Assembly (NCBI GenBank): GCA_004009845.1
Contig: RMBW01000048.1
Coordinates: 161,897 to 225,896 of the forward strand
Origin: Davidsoniella eucalypti
Taxonomy: Eukaryota > Ascomycota > Sordariomycetes > Microascales > Ceratocystidaceae
Length of the DNA stretch: 64,000 nt
Reading direction: 5' to 3'
In this document: piece after piece, positions 46,779 through 58,080 of the stretch
How the letters are laid out: each line of letters starts with the position of its first letter
Position numbering within the stretch: position 1 is the stretch's first letter
The notes under the pieces: model-generated
What the model was told of the DNA's origin: nothing
Seen by the model: the letters and a program-made list of their open reading frames with translations, nothing else
The model's database searches: none
Made by a program: the position numbers and the translations under genes

Positions 46779-49700
46779 ATGTTTGGCCTGCTCACTCGGG
46801 CTTAACTTGGAGAATGAGCTGCTTGTTACTTGATTGTTAGCCTGGAGCAGTTCATCATCATGGCACGTTTATATGGGCTTTAATCACCTATAGTTAATTC
46901 GGCCAAGTCGGAATTGACGGTTATGTGGTCCTCGAGAGAATTTTATGCTGCTGGAAATAATCCAGCCAAGTCGGATTTTAGGATGTATGAGTGACATTTT
47001 GAAAAGTTTGGTTGTCTTTCGTCTGTATCGTTATTAGCCTTGATGAACTGTGTGATGGATTGAAAATTTCATTGCTAACCCACACTACACAATAATTGTA
47101 CTAGGGTTACACGCTAAACGACATCATGTTAACACCATTTAATCTACGTAACTAATTATAACTATACTTATGAAAAAGATTAACCTATTTCTCACACCGT
47201 CTAACTCATCAATGCTTTCCATGACTACTTAAGTCTGGAAGAAGTAAAGATTGAAAGAGGAACAACAAGCAATATGACATGACCTGTGGCTATCTTTAAC
47301 ATATAAAACTCAGAGGAGAAAGATAGCAAGTAGAGCAAGGGGGATATAGTTGAAGACACAACTAGTAAGTCGGAATACTTTACAGGCAGCTTATGCATGT
47401 GGAGTGCCACGATAGTTCTAGCCAACCGAGTATGAGGATAAATATACCGGGTGGCTTACAGCACATAGAGGGGTAGAAGCTTAAGCTTCTGCTGATATAG
47501 GCTAAATAATGTCCAGCCTGTGGGTTGCGAGGAATCACAGTATTTGGATGACGTAGTTACGTGGCTGCAAAAGGATAGACAAGCTGATATAGTAGTAGAT
47601 AACGAGAATACCGCAAGAAGCAATGCCAATTCTTTACCACTAGATATAGAGAGACATTCATCATTGACGTGGCTTTTTGCCTAGGGTATATGAAACTAAG
47701 GACGATACTTTAGGCTTTCAAAAGATGCAATGGCTCGGATCATGACTAAATCAAGCTATAGGTCAAACCTCAGGAAGGACAAAAAAACAAGAAAAATTAG
47801 CCACCTATAACATTGAAGATATCAGACTGGAAATTGCACAGCAGCCACAAGAAAAAGAAGCCTTGCTATCACAAGATCTGAGAAAAGAGATCACGCAAAA
47901 AACCTAGTAGACACGATCTCACACTACCAACAAGATCAAAGCTAACTACTTGAATGCTGTATTAAAACAAGCGACCCAAGGCGAAGTCCTCACAGATATG
48001 AGGTACATAGAATCTATAAAATCTGATATACAGCCGCTGCAAGAAAATTGCATCAAGCTTGGATGTTTTATAGACATGGGCAAACTACAGTGAACCTTGT
48101 GCGTTATAAAAAGGATGTCTCCAAAAGGAACAAGATGATCTACCCATCGAGCATCATCATAACTTTGTCTATGGTCTAATATCACTACGATATATATTGA
48201 AAGAGTGATTTCGACATCCAAATCCGAACTCGCTAAAAGACTAAATATAATCTTTTTTTAAACAATACGGAACATATCATTGTACTATATCTGCAAGACG
48301 CCATTCGATACAATTGTGTTTGTCTATATGGTAACAAGAAATATCAACAACTAATCAAGTATTGGTTCTCATGGACCCAAGGCATAGAAAAAAACAAAGC
48401 TAAGAGGCAAGCATCATACTACTTGACATCAAATTTGAGGAATACCTCAATAATGTATTTTAAAAAGATCTAGATGTACTGAATAACTATATCAAATGGA
48501 TGGTAGTTTTTCCCAGACGAGGAAACCTAACATACTTTATGGCAAGCAAATAGTAATATATTATATATAGACGAAACTATAACCATGGCTACAAAGAAGA
48601 GCTTCTCAAGCAATTGTAAAACCCTACAACCTTCAGTACTTAATCTTAGTAACTAAACCTAGAGAGTTCCATCCATTTTAAAAGCTTGAAATTTATGCTG
48701 CTGTATTCAACAAAAAATAGTGCAGTAAGAAATGAACAAACTAAAGTTCTACAGATTCAAGGACGATAATAAAGCCTTACAACCTACAGAGAACACCATA
48801 CAGCTAGGAGATATTGCCAGCCAGTTAGCCAAATTCTATAATATACGTCGAAGACAGAACCCCAAAGGCCAACAGAGCCCCAATGAGAACACAAAGACAA
48901 ATAGCAGCATGTAAGTAACTATTCAAGTGCTAGGATAGTACGAAGATAGTATGAAATTGTGATTTAGACGGTGATGAAACATGTTTCAACACACTAACAG
49001 ACAAAAATCAAGCCTCTAAAGCTCTAGGGAGCTTGGAAAAGGTTCAAAGTTTAGCAAACATCTTGGTACATGAACAGATTATTTAAAGTAAAAGCCGGAA
49101 TTAGACTATCCAAGGTCAGCTTTGAGTGAGATAGTCAATCTAAGCTATATAAGAATGATGCCTTTCTCTAGGTACGACATCATGGGTATTTGCGACTAGC
49201 ACACGAAGAACTATTTCTAGACTATAAATAAAATCATCATCATCATCATATTCAAGGCACTTATATGAGTTCAAGTTCTTTGGGGAGCGCTGTGGACTAA
49301 ATACGCTCTAGTTAGTTCTTAAATTAAAAAGGACAATAGAGAAGTATCAAGACAGATATCTTCCAATCAATGAATGTCTATGCCTGCTAGAAGCTTACTG
49401 TCTATACAAATGGGTCAATAAAAGGTGACATATCTTTCTACAAATTTATCCATATTAAAAACAGAAAGGTAAAACTTCGACACAGAAGCCCTTGGCACCT
49501 GTACCCCTTACATTTTACATTGAAGACATAGACTACTCAAACTAAGCGATATCTAGAGCCATAAGCTGTGATTGATAGTTGTCAATGCGGATTTAGCCAA
49601 GCTTCTATCACGACGAGTAAAAAAACCCGAGTTCTTTTCAAGTGTCTTTAAAAGTGTCTGTATACCATAATGCAGTATTGCCACCGTATGTGGGTCACGG

Positions 49701-50939
49701 TCACATGACCACGTACGGGCGGGGTATAAGGTATTTAGGCAACGGTGCGCAGGCCTCACTAGATCACAATTAGACAACAATCATCACTATCTGTGGGTAT
49801 ACAAGGGTTATCACCTAAGTTACTAATAGCATATGCTGATTCTTAACGTGTGTAGCAAAGAAATAAAGAAAAAAAGAAAAAAACCGGTTTCCGTAAAAAG
49901 CCATGGGTTAAGGTGGTAGGCTTATTTATTGATTTATCATTTTAAGTACGTCTTTATGTGGATCACGTGGATCCTTGGCATCCCCACGTTTGATAAGTCA
50001 TGGTTAGTCATAATCACCTGTTCTTGATATTGTTTTTCTTCAACATTGTTTACAAATTTACGACTGGGCGTCACGCTTTTGACACTAGCTCCGTTTTTCG
50101 ACCAGGGTTCCTTACTTCCCCTATTCATTGTGCTTTAATTTTTTTCTCTTGTCTTAAAACCTTCATTTGTCTTTCGAGAGTTTTGACTTCGTGCAACCAA
50201 GACTTTGACAACTTTTTTTTATTTTATTTTAATTTTTAATTTTTTTGGCTTATCAATCCAAACCTTTCATCTATGATGATGCATCTTCCTCTGTCGGCCC
50301 ACTAACTGTACAATCTCGAGTGATGACAGCATACATTCGTTTAGGCATGATTGTGAGTTCGCCTTTGTAGGCTTCTTGCGACTTAGTGAGCTAACAGAGA
50401 CATCAACAGCGATAATCTCCTTCGACTCCCCCGTTCTAGCCTACAGGACATGATAGAAGACTATTTTATGTCTAATACATCTTTTATAACCGTATTCGAG
50501 ACACCTCTTTGCCATTCTTACTCGAAAATACGATAAAACTAAATGTCATCACTGCAGAATGATATATGCCGCGCACTCTGTAAACACCGTGAAGTTTTAT
50601 GGACACTATTGTGGCTATGAACATAACGGAAACAAGACCGAATAAATTAAGTAGGTAATTATTGAATTAGACCTATGTTCTACTGGCCTTCGAATGCCCA
50701 ATTACACAAGGCTTCGCGGAACTGGATAAGCTAGCTACACTGCTGCCATGGCCTACATCACGAACTTGAGCCATTACAGACCCCCTGAGTTAGAAAGACT
50801 GTATCAAGTCTAAAAACCGGCAAACATCAGCCCTAACCGGTATGTCACCCACAGGAATGATCCCTTTGCTTAGAAATCTTGCCTAGTCCACTTCAATCAC
50901 CCCTTGGAGTATAATCAAGGGAGACGCTGCTCTCAGTTG
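46779..50939. other. AT-rich decayed gene-free region
   Basis: 4.2 kb, strongly AT-rich, with frequent stops in all frames. Short frames such as 48732-48914 have retroelement-like polar composition but no recognisable domain. The right part (from about 50.7 kb) contains broken pol-like coding (a stretch readable as TYAFEYTFSRVFLSLPLVPF joins the RNase H fragment at 50977), so at least that part is eroded Gypsy sequence. The pattern is what repeat-induced mutation or long neglect would leave, but base-change statistics were not computed. Confidence 0.55.
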
Positions 50940-51425
50940 AACCTATGCCTTTGAATATACATTCTCACGAGTCTTTTTGTCTCTCCCACTCGTGCCATTC
51001 GATCCGGATAAGGAATCCATTGTGATCGCTAACTCTTCAGGCTACACTCTAGGTGCTGAACTGACCCAGCGTGGGTCGGACGGCCTACACCATCCAGTCG
51101 CCTTCCTCTCTAGGAAGCCAAACCCGGCTAAAGCCAACTATACGATTCACGACAAGGAGATGTTGGCTATTTACTGGCCCATTCGAGAATGGAGACACTT
51201 TCTCCTAGGAGTCCATTTTACTGTATTCACGGACCACCGTAACCTCGAATTCTTTAGGACCAAAAGAACCCTAGCAGAGCGCCAACGCCGCTGGGGCTAC
51301 GAGTTATCAGATTTTAGCTTTGAACTTAAGCACCGCCCGGGCACAGATCAAGTCGTGTCCGACGCCCTCTCCCGTAGGGACCAAGACATGCCTAAGGATG
51401 CCAACGACGACAGACTGCTGAGCAG
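50940..51425 (+). pseudogene. Ty3/Gypsy pol fragment: RNase H region
   Basis: About 150 residues of pol with FDPDKESIVIANSSGYTLGA, HPVAFLSRKPNPAKANYTIH, FTDHRNLEFFRTKRTLAERQ and a C-terminal PGTDQVVSDALSRRDQDMP. This is the RNase H domain of a Gypsy polyprotein. The left side runs into decayed DNA; the right side is cut at DDRLLSS by the start of an LTR-A. It is more diverged from the minus-strand pol at 59279-61629 than the RNase H copy at 56826-57679 is, so it represents another lineage. Confidence 0.85.
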
Positions 51426-51602
51426 TGTCACGGGCTAAGGCCCAGTTGGTATTTGTCTAGGTATTTACCTAACCAGATAAACGGGTATAAATAGGGACCT
51501 ATTCCCTCCGTATTTCAACAGATAATAGTCTTTCTCCTTCATCGGTATCAATCGAAGTTCTTAACACTAGATTGCTTGCCACTGTCTCTCCTAGTTCGTG
51601 TC
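51426..51602 (+). mobile_element. LTR, family A, copy A1 (5' LTR, last base lost)
   Basis: Begins TGTCACGGGCTAAGGCCCAG and has a TATA-like ATAAATAGGGAC, the 11-mer ATCGGTATCAA (51541-51551), and ends GTTCGTGTC without the final A. Directly after it lies gag coding sequence, so the leader, the primer-binding site and the first part of gag are deleted. It interrupts the pol fragment on its left (flank AGCAG). Confidence 0.9.
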
Positions 51603-53034
51603 GCTCGCGACAAGAATGGCAACCCCGTTCGTACTCCCCGCGCTCCTCTAAACGCCCAAGAGCCACCGCCTACGAAACTGAGGAGCTAATCTCGTACGAA
51701 ACCACCCACACTCGCGCTGTTAGTCGCGCCGCCTCTGTCCGAAGCCTGTCCCATTTTGCTCCTGGTGTAGACACTCATTCCCGTCGCCGTCCCTCCGTCA
51801 GCCATAATCCTTCCCCAGATTCTGACTTAGCCCGTTTGGCTGAAATTATGGGAATGTCTGTTCGTCACGTCCACCGTCGCGCGACCGTCAGCCGACGCGT
51901 TCTCCTGGCCCTGCACATGCACGCGCCCCTCAGCATGTCGATAACTCGATTCTCGACGAGCTCAGAGAGTTGAAGGACACGGTCTCGCTGCTCTCCAAGT
52001 TAGTCGTAGGAAACCACACTGAGCCTACTACCCCCGCCTTACCTCCTATCCCAGCTCCTGTTGTCGCAACCCGAAGACGCTCGAGATCTAGCAGCCGTAT
52101 CCGCCCGTCACAGCCTCACCTAATTGAATTCGGAGGCACTCACGCGGAGTACGAAAACTGGAGAAGGCTGGCTACCAACAAGATGATGATCGATGGTGCC
52201 GCCTTAGGCAACGACATCTCCCGGGCTGTATACCTATTTAGTCGCCTCGGCGCCCCCACTCGTGCTAAGTTGAACGCCTTCTTCGACTCTATCAGCCAAC
52301 AACCTAAACCCTATCAGTTGCTGCTGGATAAACTTGACGACATGTTCCGTATGCGCGAACGCCTCACCAACGCCCGCATGGCCTTTTACCGTTCTGCTCA
52401 GGGAGATTACGAATCTTTCAGGACTTTCCACAACCGCTTTGAGACTCTGGCGATGGAAGCTGGGATATACGACGACGTCACCCTGATTGACATTCTACGA
52501 TCCGCCATGCGCGATGACCTAATCGAGCGAACCGGCTGGGCTTGGAAGTCCAAGTCTTACCATGTCATCATCGATGACTTACTCAAGCATTTTGACCGCC
52601 CTACCGGAAAACGCCGCGCCATTGAGTCCACCCCGAAACCCGAGCACACCAAGTCGAGCAACTGGAGAGAGCGTCCTGACCAACAGAACCGTCGGGAACC
52701 CCGCGCCCAGCCTGCTGCCCGCTCAGAGAGACCCAAACTGTCTGAGTCGGAACGACACCGGCTGATTCGTGAGAACGCATGCTTTGTCTGTGGACAGAAG
52801 GACCACATAGCTCTCAGGTGCCCTCAGCGCCCCCCGAGACAGGGACCCTCGACTAACCAACTGTCCATCAACATGATCCGTACGGTTATGCGCGAGGAAA
52901 TCGCTAAGTTCGATGAACGCAACATGGACCGCATACTACCGCCCCCTGAGAACACGACCACCACGGTCGCTAAGGTGGATTCCAAGGCCGCAGACCACGG
53001 GTCGGAGTACGACCTGATCGAATTGGATTTTTAG
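51603..53034 (+). pseudogene. gag of element A1 (N-terminally deleted, frameshifted)
   Basis: Gag reading starts abruptly at the LTR junction. Part 1 (to about 51870) has AYETEELISYETTHTRAVSR and SLSHFAPGVDTHSRRRPSVS. A frameshift near 51865-51885 moves the rest to another frame, which holds LRELKD-type sequence, then PSQPHLIEFGGTHAEYENWR, FRTFHNRFETLAMEAGIYDD and a CCHC zinc knuckle CFVCGQKDHIALRC (C-x2-C-x4-H-x4-C), ending YDLIELDF and TAG at 53032. The zinc knuckle binds the element RNA in the particle. Compared with the copy at 62828 about 150 N-terminal residues are missing. Confidence 0.88.
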
Positions 53035-53037
53035 GTG

Positions 53038-53060
53038 GTCAGGACAAGTCGCGCCCTGAC
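53038..53060 (+). promoter_or_regulatory. Hairpin in gag-pol gap (A1)
   Basis: GTCAGG (53038-53043) and CCTGAC (53055-53060) pair perfectly around an 11-nt loop, within the 38-nt gap between gag stop and pol ATG. The same hairpin occurs in element A2. Confidence 0.6.
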
Positions 53061-53072
53061 AAGGAGGATACG

Positions 53073-53808
53073 ATGGAAGGAGAGCAAATAGTTAGATTAG
53101 AGATGGGAGCCAAGGGAACGTATTTAGATTTATTTATGAATACTTTGTCTACGAAGGCTCTCGTCGATAGTGGCTGCCTCTGCCTTGCCGTCGTTCCTCC
53201 GCGCCTATTTCCGTACGCTACGAAGACGCTGCCCATCGAACCACGCAGGGTATCCCTTGCCGCGTCCCAACCGAATCCCCCCATGATCACGCAGATTGCT
53301 GAGTTTTCGCTACGACTACCTAACCACACGGAAGACATTTGGGCATACGTTGTACCCGGACAAACCGAGGGCCTCATACTCGGTCAACGCTGGCTCATTA
53401 ACCACGACGTGCACTTGCACCCTCGTTCCGGACAAATTGAAGTCCCTACGGCCGAAGAACTAACACCTGACGAATTCCACAAGCTCTGCGACAACGACGA
53501 TGACCTCGCCATCTACCGGATTACACTAGAGGACGTCAACAGAGCATTAGCGCAAAAGGAACAGGAGAGACCTCCACTGCCTGAATGGTTAAGACCTGTG
53601 GCCTCAGCATTCGAGGCAAAGGCGTCCAAGGACCTCCCGCCACACCGGCCTGGAGTGGACTTGAAGATCGAGCTGCTGGAAGGAAAGACGTTACCTGTAC
53701 AATCGCTTTACCCGTTGTCTCGTGCAGAGTTGTTGGTGATGCAGAAGACGTTGACTGAACTACTGGCTACGAAATGGATAAAAGACACGAAGTCTGAAGT
53801 GGGCTCTG
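53073..53808 (+). pseudogene. pol of element A1: protease and RT start, truncated
   Basis: Starts MEGEQIVRLEMGAKGTYLDL after the 38-nt gap and is in a different frame from gag. It contains the aspartic protease signature ALVDSGCLCLAV, the GQRWLINHDVHLHPRSGQIE block, and the linker to reverse transcriptase LPPHRPGVDLKIELLEGKTL. It stops at KDTKSEVGS because LTR-A copy A2 begins there. RT core, RNase H and integrase are absent from this copy. Confidence 0.88.
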
Positions 53809-53983
53809 TCAGGGGTTAAGGCCCAGTTGGTATTTGGCTAAGTAAGATACTTAGCCAGATAAACGGTTATAATAGGGACCTGTCCCCGCCGTATTCCAAC
53901 AGATATTAGTCTTTCTCCTTCATCGGTATCAATCGAAGTCTTTCATCTAGATTGCTTGCCATTGCCTCTCCTAGTTCGTGTCA
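53809..53983 (+). mobile_element. LTR, family A, copy A2 (5' LTR of second element)
   Basis: 175 bp, TGTCAGGGGTTAAGGCCCAG to GTTCGTGTCA, with TATAATAGGGACC at 53868 and ATCGGTATCAA at 53922-53932. It is inserted in A1 pol (left flank GGCTC). Downstream, after TT, lies the complementary 11-mer at 53986-53996. Confidence 0.92.
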
Positions 53984-53985
53984 TT

Positions 53986-53996
53986 TTGATACCGAT
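53986..53996 (+). other. Primer-binding site, self-priming type (family A)
   Basis: TTGATACCGAT lies two bases after the LTR and is the exact reverse complement of ATCGGTATCAA inside the LTR (53922-53932). This fits Tf1-type self-priming by the 5' end of the element RNA rather than a tRNA. Confidence 0.75.
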
Positions 53997-54120
53997 CTAA
54001 CCTTCTCGTCTTCGCACCCTACTGTGCACTCTGTTTCCTCACGCTATTCGTGACCATCGTTCTCGCACCCTACTGTGCACCTACCTTTCTGCCGACTGCC
54101 GCGTCTGCTTCACCTGCACC

Positions 54121-55498
54121 ATGCTGCAGCTCTTCCTCTTTCACCTCTGGGGTGCCATCCTTGGCGCCCACCACGGCCTCGCAGAAGGCATCGCCCTTGT
54201 GTTCTTTACATTTGCCTTCACCCTCTTCATCCTAGACATCACGCGCCGCTTCATGCTGGCCTTCAAGCCGCGCCATGTCATCACCCCCTTCCACCACCGG
54301 AAACGTCTCTGGACACACCAGGGCTGGTGCTACTTAGCCCTGTTCAGACGGTCGGAGCGCCCTCGCCTAGCCAAACTCCTTGGCCCCTTCCCGGCTGGCC
54401 CGGCTATCCTCTCACACGCCGCACACTTCCATGACCACCTGCACTGCATGTCGATCTCCACAGACATAATCGGTCACATCGAGCCCACGCAGCGCCCAGA
54501 TCCTACTTTCCAGGTTCCTGCGTAACCCTCACATCCTCGGAGTCGGTGCCTCTTCCAGCAAAGACATTCCCATACGCACCAAGGAAAACGCTCCCAAAGT
54601 CAAGATCGAGACCACTCGCCGCTCCCTAAGCGGCCTTCCTCTGCCAGGCAAATACTCCAACGACGCACTAGGCAACGACATCTCTCGGGCTATATACCTA
54701 TACAGTCGCCTCGGTGCCAACACGCGTGCTAAGCTGAACGCTTACTTCGACTCCATTAGCCAACAGCCTAGACCCTACGACGCTCTGCTGGACAAACTTG
54801 ACGACATGTTCCGTGTCCGTGGACGACTCACCAACGCCCGTATAGCCTTTTACCAAGCAGCCCAAGGAGACCGCGAGCCGTTCAGAACCTTCCACAACCG
54901 CTTCGAGACATTAGCTATGGAAGCAGGCATTTATGACGACGTCACCCTGATCGACATCCTACAGTCCGCCATGCGTGATGACCTGATCGAGCGAACTGGT
55001 TGGGTTTGGAAGTCTGACTCTTACCACGCCATCATCGATGACCTCCTCAAGCACTTCGATCGTCCTACTGGTAAACGCCGCGCCGTTGAGTCCACCCCCA
55101 AGCCTGAGCACACCAAGTCGAGCAACTGGAGAGAGCGGCCTGACCAACAGACCCGTCGGGAGAACCGCCCCCAGCCTGCTGCCCGCTCAGAGAGACCAAA
55201 ACTGTCTGAGTCGGAACGACACCGGTTAATGCGTGAAAACGCATGCTTCATCTGTGGTCAGAAGGAACACATCGCCCGCCGATGCCCCCAGCGCTCCGCC
55301 AAACAGGGTCCCCCCTACAACCAGCTGTCGGTTAACGCCATACGCACGGTAATGCGCGAGGAAATTGTTAAGTTTGATGAACGCGCTATGGACCAAGTGC
55401 TGCCTCCACCCGAGAACACCACCACGACGGTAGCTAAGGTCGACTCGAAGGTAGCGGATCACGGGTCGGAGTACGACCTCATAGAGCTGGATTTTTAG
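54121..55498 (+). pseudogene. gag of element A2 (frameshift and internal deletion)
   Basis: The first frame (54121-54525) begins MLQLFLFHLWGAILGAHHGL and carries a strongly hydrophobic GIALVFFTFAFTLFILDI segment and HQGWCYLALFRRSERPRLAK, a motif shared with the gag at 62828. A frameshift near 54515 moves the reading to a frame with NPHILGVGASSSKDIP. The central linker seen in other copies is missing; the join is KYSNDALGNDISRAIYLYSR. The rest matches A1, including LLIERTGW-type core sequence and the CCHC knuckle CFICGQKEHIARRC, and ends YDLIELDF at 55498. Confidence 0.85.
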
Positions 55499-55501
55499 GT
55501 A

Positions 55502-55524
55502 GTCAGGACAAGTCGCGCCCTGAC
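55502..55524 (+). promoter_or_regulatory. Hairpin in gag-pol gap (A2)
   Basis: GTCAGG (55502-55507) pairs with CCTGAC (55519-55524). The gag stop to pol ATG distance is 38 nt, exactly as in A1. Confidence 0.6.
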
Positions 55525-55536
55525 AAGGAGAATACG

Positions 55537-57679
55537 ATGGTGGGTGAGGAAATAGTTAGAACACAGATGGGAGCCAAGGGTTTATATTTAGATTTGTCTT
55601 TAAATGAACTTCCAACGAAAGCTCTCGTCGATAGTGGCTGCCTCTGCCTCGCCGTCGTCCCTCCGCGCCTCCTACCCTACGCTAGCCAGACCCAGCCCAT
55701 CGAGCCACGCAAGGTCTCCCTCGCCTCCTCCCAGTCCGACCCACCTGTCATCACTCAGATAGCACAGTTTACGCTACACCTACCTGACCACCACGAGGAC
55801 ATTTGGGCCTACGTCGTCCCTGGCCAAACCGAAGACTTAATACTCGGTCAACGCTGGCTGATTAATCACGACGTGCATCTGCACCCGCGCTCTGGACAAA
55901 TCGAAGTCACCACGGCCGAAGAACTAACGCCTGAAGAGTTCCATAAACTCTGTGACAACGACGACGCCGCTGTATTCCGCATCACGTTAGAAGACGTCAA
56001 CAGGGCGCTGGAGCAGAAGGAACAGGAAAGGCCGCCTCTACCAGAGTGGCTGAAACCGGTAGCGTCCGCATTCGAAGCCAAAGCCTCTAAGGACCTCCCG
56101 CCTCACAGGCCTGGAGTAGACCTGAAGATCGAACTGCTTGAAGGGAAAACGTTACCTGTGCAATCGCTCTACCCGCTGTCGCGTGCTGAACTGTTGGTGA
56201 TGCAAAAGACTTTGACTGAACTACTGGGGACAAGATGGATAAAGGATACAAAATCTGAAGTGGGCTCTCCCGTCCTATTTGTAAAGAAACCTGGAGGTGG
56301 AATTCGCTTCTGTGTGGACTACCGCGCAGTTAACGCTATCTCCAAAAAGGACTCATACCCCTTACCCCTTATCCACGACACCCTTCGGCAAATTTCGGAA
56401 GCCAAGTGGGTGTCCAAGGTTGATGTCATTGCTGCATTCCATCGTATTCGGATTGCCCTTGGCTATGAGGAGTTAACCGCTTTCCGGACTCCCCTAGGCG
56501 CCTTCGAGTGGAACGTGATCCCCTTTGGCCTGACGAATGCCCCTGCTGCGTTTCAACGTTACATCAACTCGGTCCTCCGGAAATGGCTAGGCATCAGCTG
56601 CAGCGCCTACATTGACGACGTGGACATTTACTCCAGTGGTACTGAGGAAGAGCACAGGAAATTAGTGCTCGAAATTGTCCATGCACTTGATCTCGCCGGC
56701 TTACAACTCGACCTTCGCAAATGCCAATTCCTAGCTAAGGAAATCAAGTTCCTCGGCTTCATCGTTGGCCCAGGTATCGGTATCAAGGGAGACCCTGAGA
56801 AAACCCTTGCGATTCGCAACTGGAGTCCTCTCACGCAAGCTCACACCCCCTGAAGCCAACTACCCCATCCACGATAAGGAGATGTTGGCCATCTACTGGT
56901 CCATTCGGGAATGGCGCCATTTCCTCCTAGGGGTTGACTTTGTTATACCCCTTTCATCGCCATCGCTCGCCATCATGGCACTGGATATTTCACACGAATC
57001 ACCAAAACCAGCATCGCTATCAACTCCTGCTACGTCTGTCTCCATATCGCCGAAAATTTCAAATTTGTCCATCCCGAAGATCATCACAGACCCGACTGTC
57101 AAACTCCGATCCACCCGCGACTTATTCAATGAACTTGGCAACATTACTGGGGATTTTCTGATTGTTGAAGGCGAGATACCTTGTTGGACTTTATTTTCAA
57201 CTTTCTTTACTAATCCTATTTTCTTAGATGTTTCACCTAATCAATTCAGTGGTGTGGACTGACCACCGTAACTTGGAGTATTTCCAGACCAAGAGAACGC
57301 TGGCCGAGAGACAACGCCGCTGGGGATACGAGCTTTCCGACTTTAGCTTCTGTCTACGCCACCGTCCAGACACTGAACAAGTCGTACCAGACGCCCTTTC
57401 CAGAAGGGACCAGGATATGCCAGCCAACGAGAGTGACGACAGGCTGGCTAGTCGCTTCCATCAACTCCTCGAGAAGAGTGAGTCAAGCAACGACCTGGTA
57501 GTAATCGGCGCAGTTTGGGCTCAGGAGCCTGACAAGGACGCGCCGACTGACGACAAGGCAACCAAGGAAGCTGTGACCTCCCCCTTCGCTGACCCCGAAA
57601 TGACTGGCTTATGGAACCAGGCTCTAGCCCAATGCAACCGTTGGTGGATAGCTCGGAAATTATTACGAGAAGGAGCTCG
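55537..57679 (+). pseudogene. pol of element A2: protease, RT, broken RNase H
   Basis: 438 residues read in frame from MVGEEIVRTQMGAKGLYLDL: protease ALVDSGCLCLAV, RT blocks GIRFCVDYRAVNAISKKDSY, KVDVIAAFHRIRIALGYEEL, LTNAPAAFQRYINSVL and the catalytic YIDDVDIYSS. After IRNWSP (near 56826) about 100 residues are deleted, including the first catalytic Asp of RNase H, and the frame shifts to LSRKLTPPEANYPIHDKEML. The RNase H part is then split by a 307-bp insert (56944-57250) before WTDHRNLEYFQTKRTLAERQ. The remaining piece up to REGAR is nearly identical to the minus-strand pol at 59279-61629. Truncated by an inverted LTR-A at 57680; integrase is missing. Confidence 0.88.
56944..57250 (+). other. 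Foreign 307-bp insert in RNase H coding region
   Basis: The RNase H sequence is interrupted between GVDFV and WTDHRNLEY by sequence that has no counterpart in the other pol copies. It contains its own ATG with an open frame (MALDISHESPKPASLSTPAT at its start) running through FLIVEGEIPCW. No clear target duplication is seen. Origin unknown: a piece of another gene or element copied in, possibly by template switching. Confidence 0.7.
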
Positions 57680-57858
57680 CTGACACGAACTAGGTGAGGC
57701 AGTGGCAAGCAATCTAGTAGAAAGGACTTCGATTGATACCGATGAAGGAGAAAGGATAATATCTGTTGGAATACGGCGGGAATAGGTCCCTATTTATAGC
57801 CGTTTATCTGGCTAGGTAAATACCTAGACAAATACCCACTGGGCCTTAGCCCGTGACA
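57680..57858 (-). mobile_element. LTR, family A, copy A3 (inverted)
   Basis: 179 bp in reverse orientation, from TGACACGAAC to CCCGTGACA. It abuts the truncated A2 pol. The flanks CTCGC and TTAGC do not match, so it is not a simple solo LTR insertion; a rearrangement or a lost partner is likely. Confidence 0.9.
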
Positions 57859-57863
57859 TTAGC

Positions 57864-57912
57864 TGAGAGGATCTAAGGAGGGACGAGGCCAACAATCTTA
57901 GAAAGGGTGATT
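57864..57912 (-). mobile_element. LTR, family C, 49-bp 3'-end fragment (inverted)
   Basis: TGAGAGGATCTAAGGAGGGA and what follows is the reverse complement of the last 49 bp of the LTR-C at 61961-62139. It breaks off at GGGTGATT where another LTR-like sequence starts. Confidence 0.8.
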
Positions 57913-58080
57913 TGTGACGATCTACGACGAGAACGAGGCTTGCGGAAGTAGAAAAGATATTGTATTTGAAGAAGTTAAAAAAGATAGAGAGGGAAGAAAA
58001 GAACTAGACAAGAATAAGGTGGGGAGACGGCCTCCTTATATAGACAAAGGTAACGGCTGTGGTAGATACCACAGCCAACA
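57913..58080 (-). mobile_element. Putative LTR of an unrelated (possibly Copia-type) element, inverted
   Basis: Read on the minus strand, 168 bp begin TGTTGGCTGTGG and end CGTCACA, with a TATATAAGG promoter-like box. Near its start lies a perfect palindrome GGCTGTGGTA-TC-TACCACAGCC (58055-58076). It interrupts the LTR-C fragment at GGGTGATT. To its right on the same strand are G-runs (GAGGGGGGGGTGG, GGAGGGGGG) like polypurine tracts. No coding region proves the family. Confidence 0.45.

Noticed and set aside
48732..48914. 60-codon frame in the AT-rich region
   Set aside because: Polar, retroelement-like composition but no domain; kept only as part of the decayed region.
57675..57863. LTR-A (-) as a solo LTR
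   Set aside because: The flanking pentamers CTCGC and TTAGC differ.
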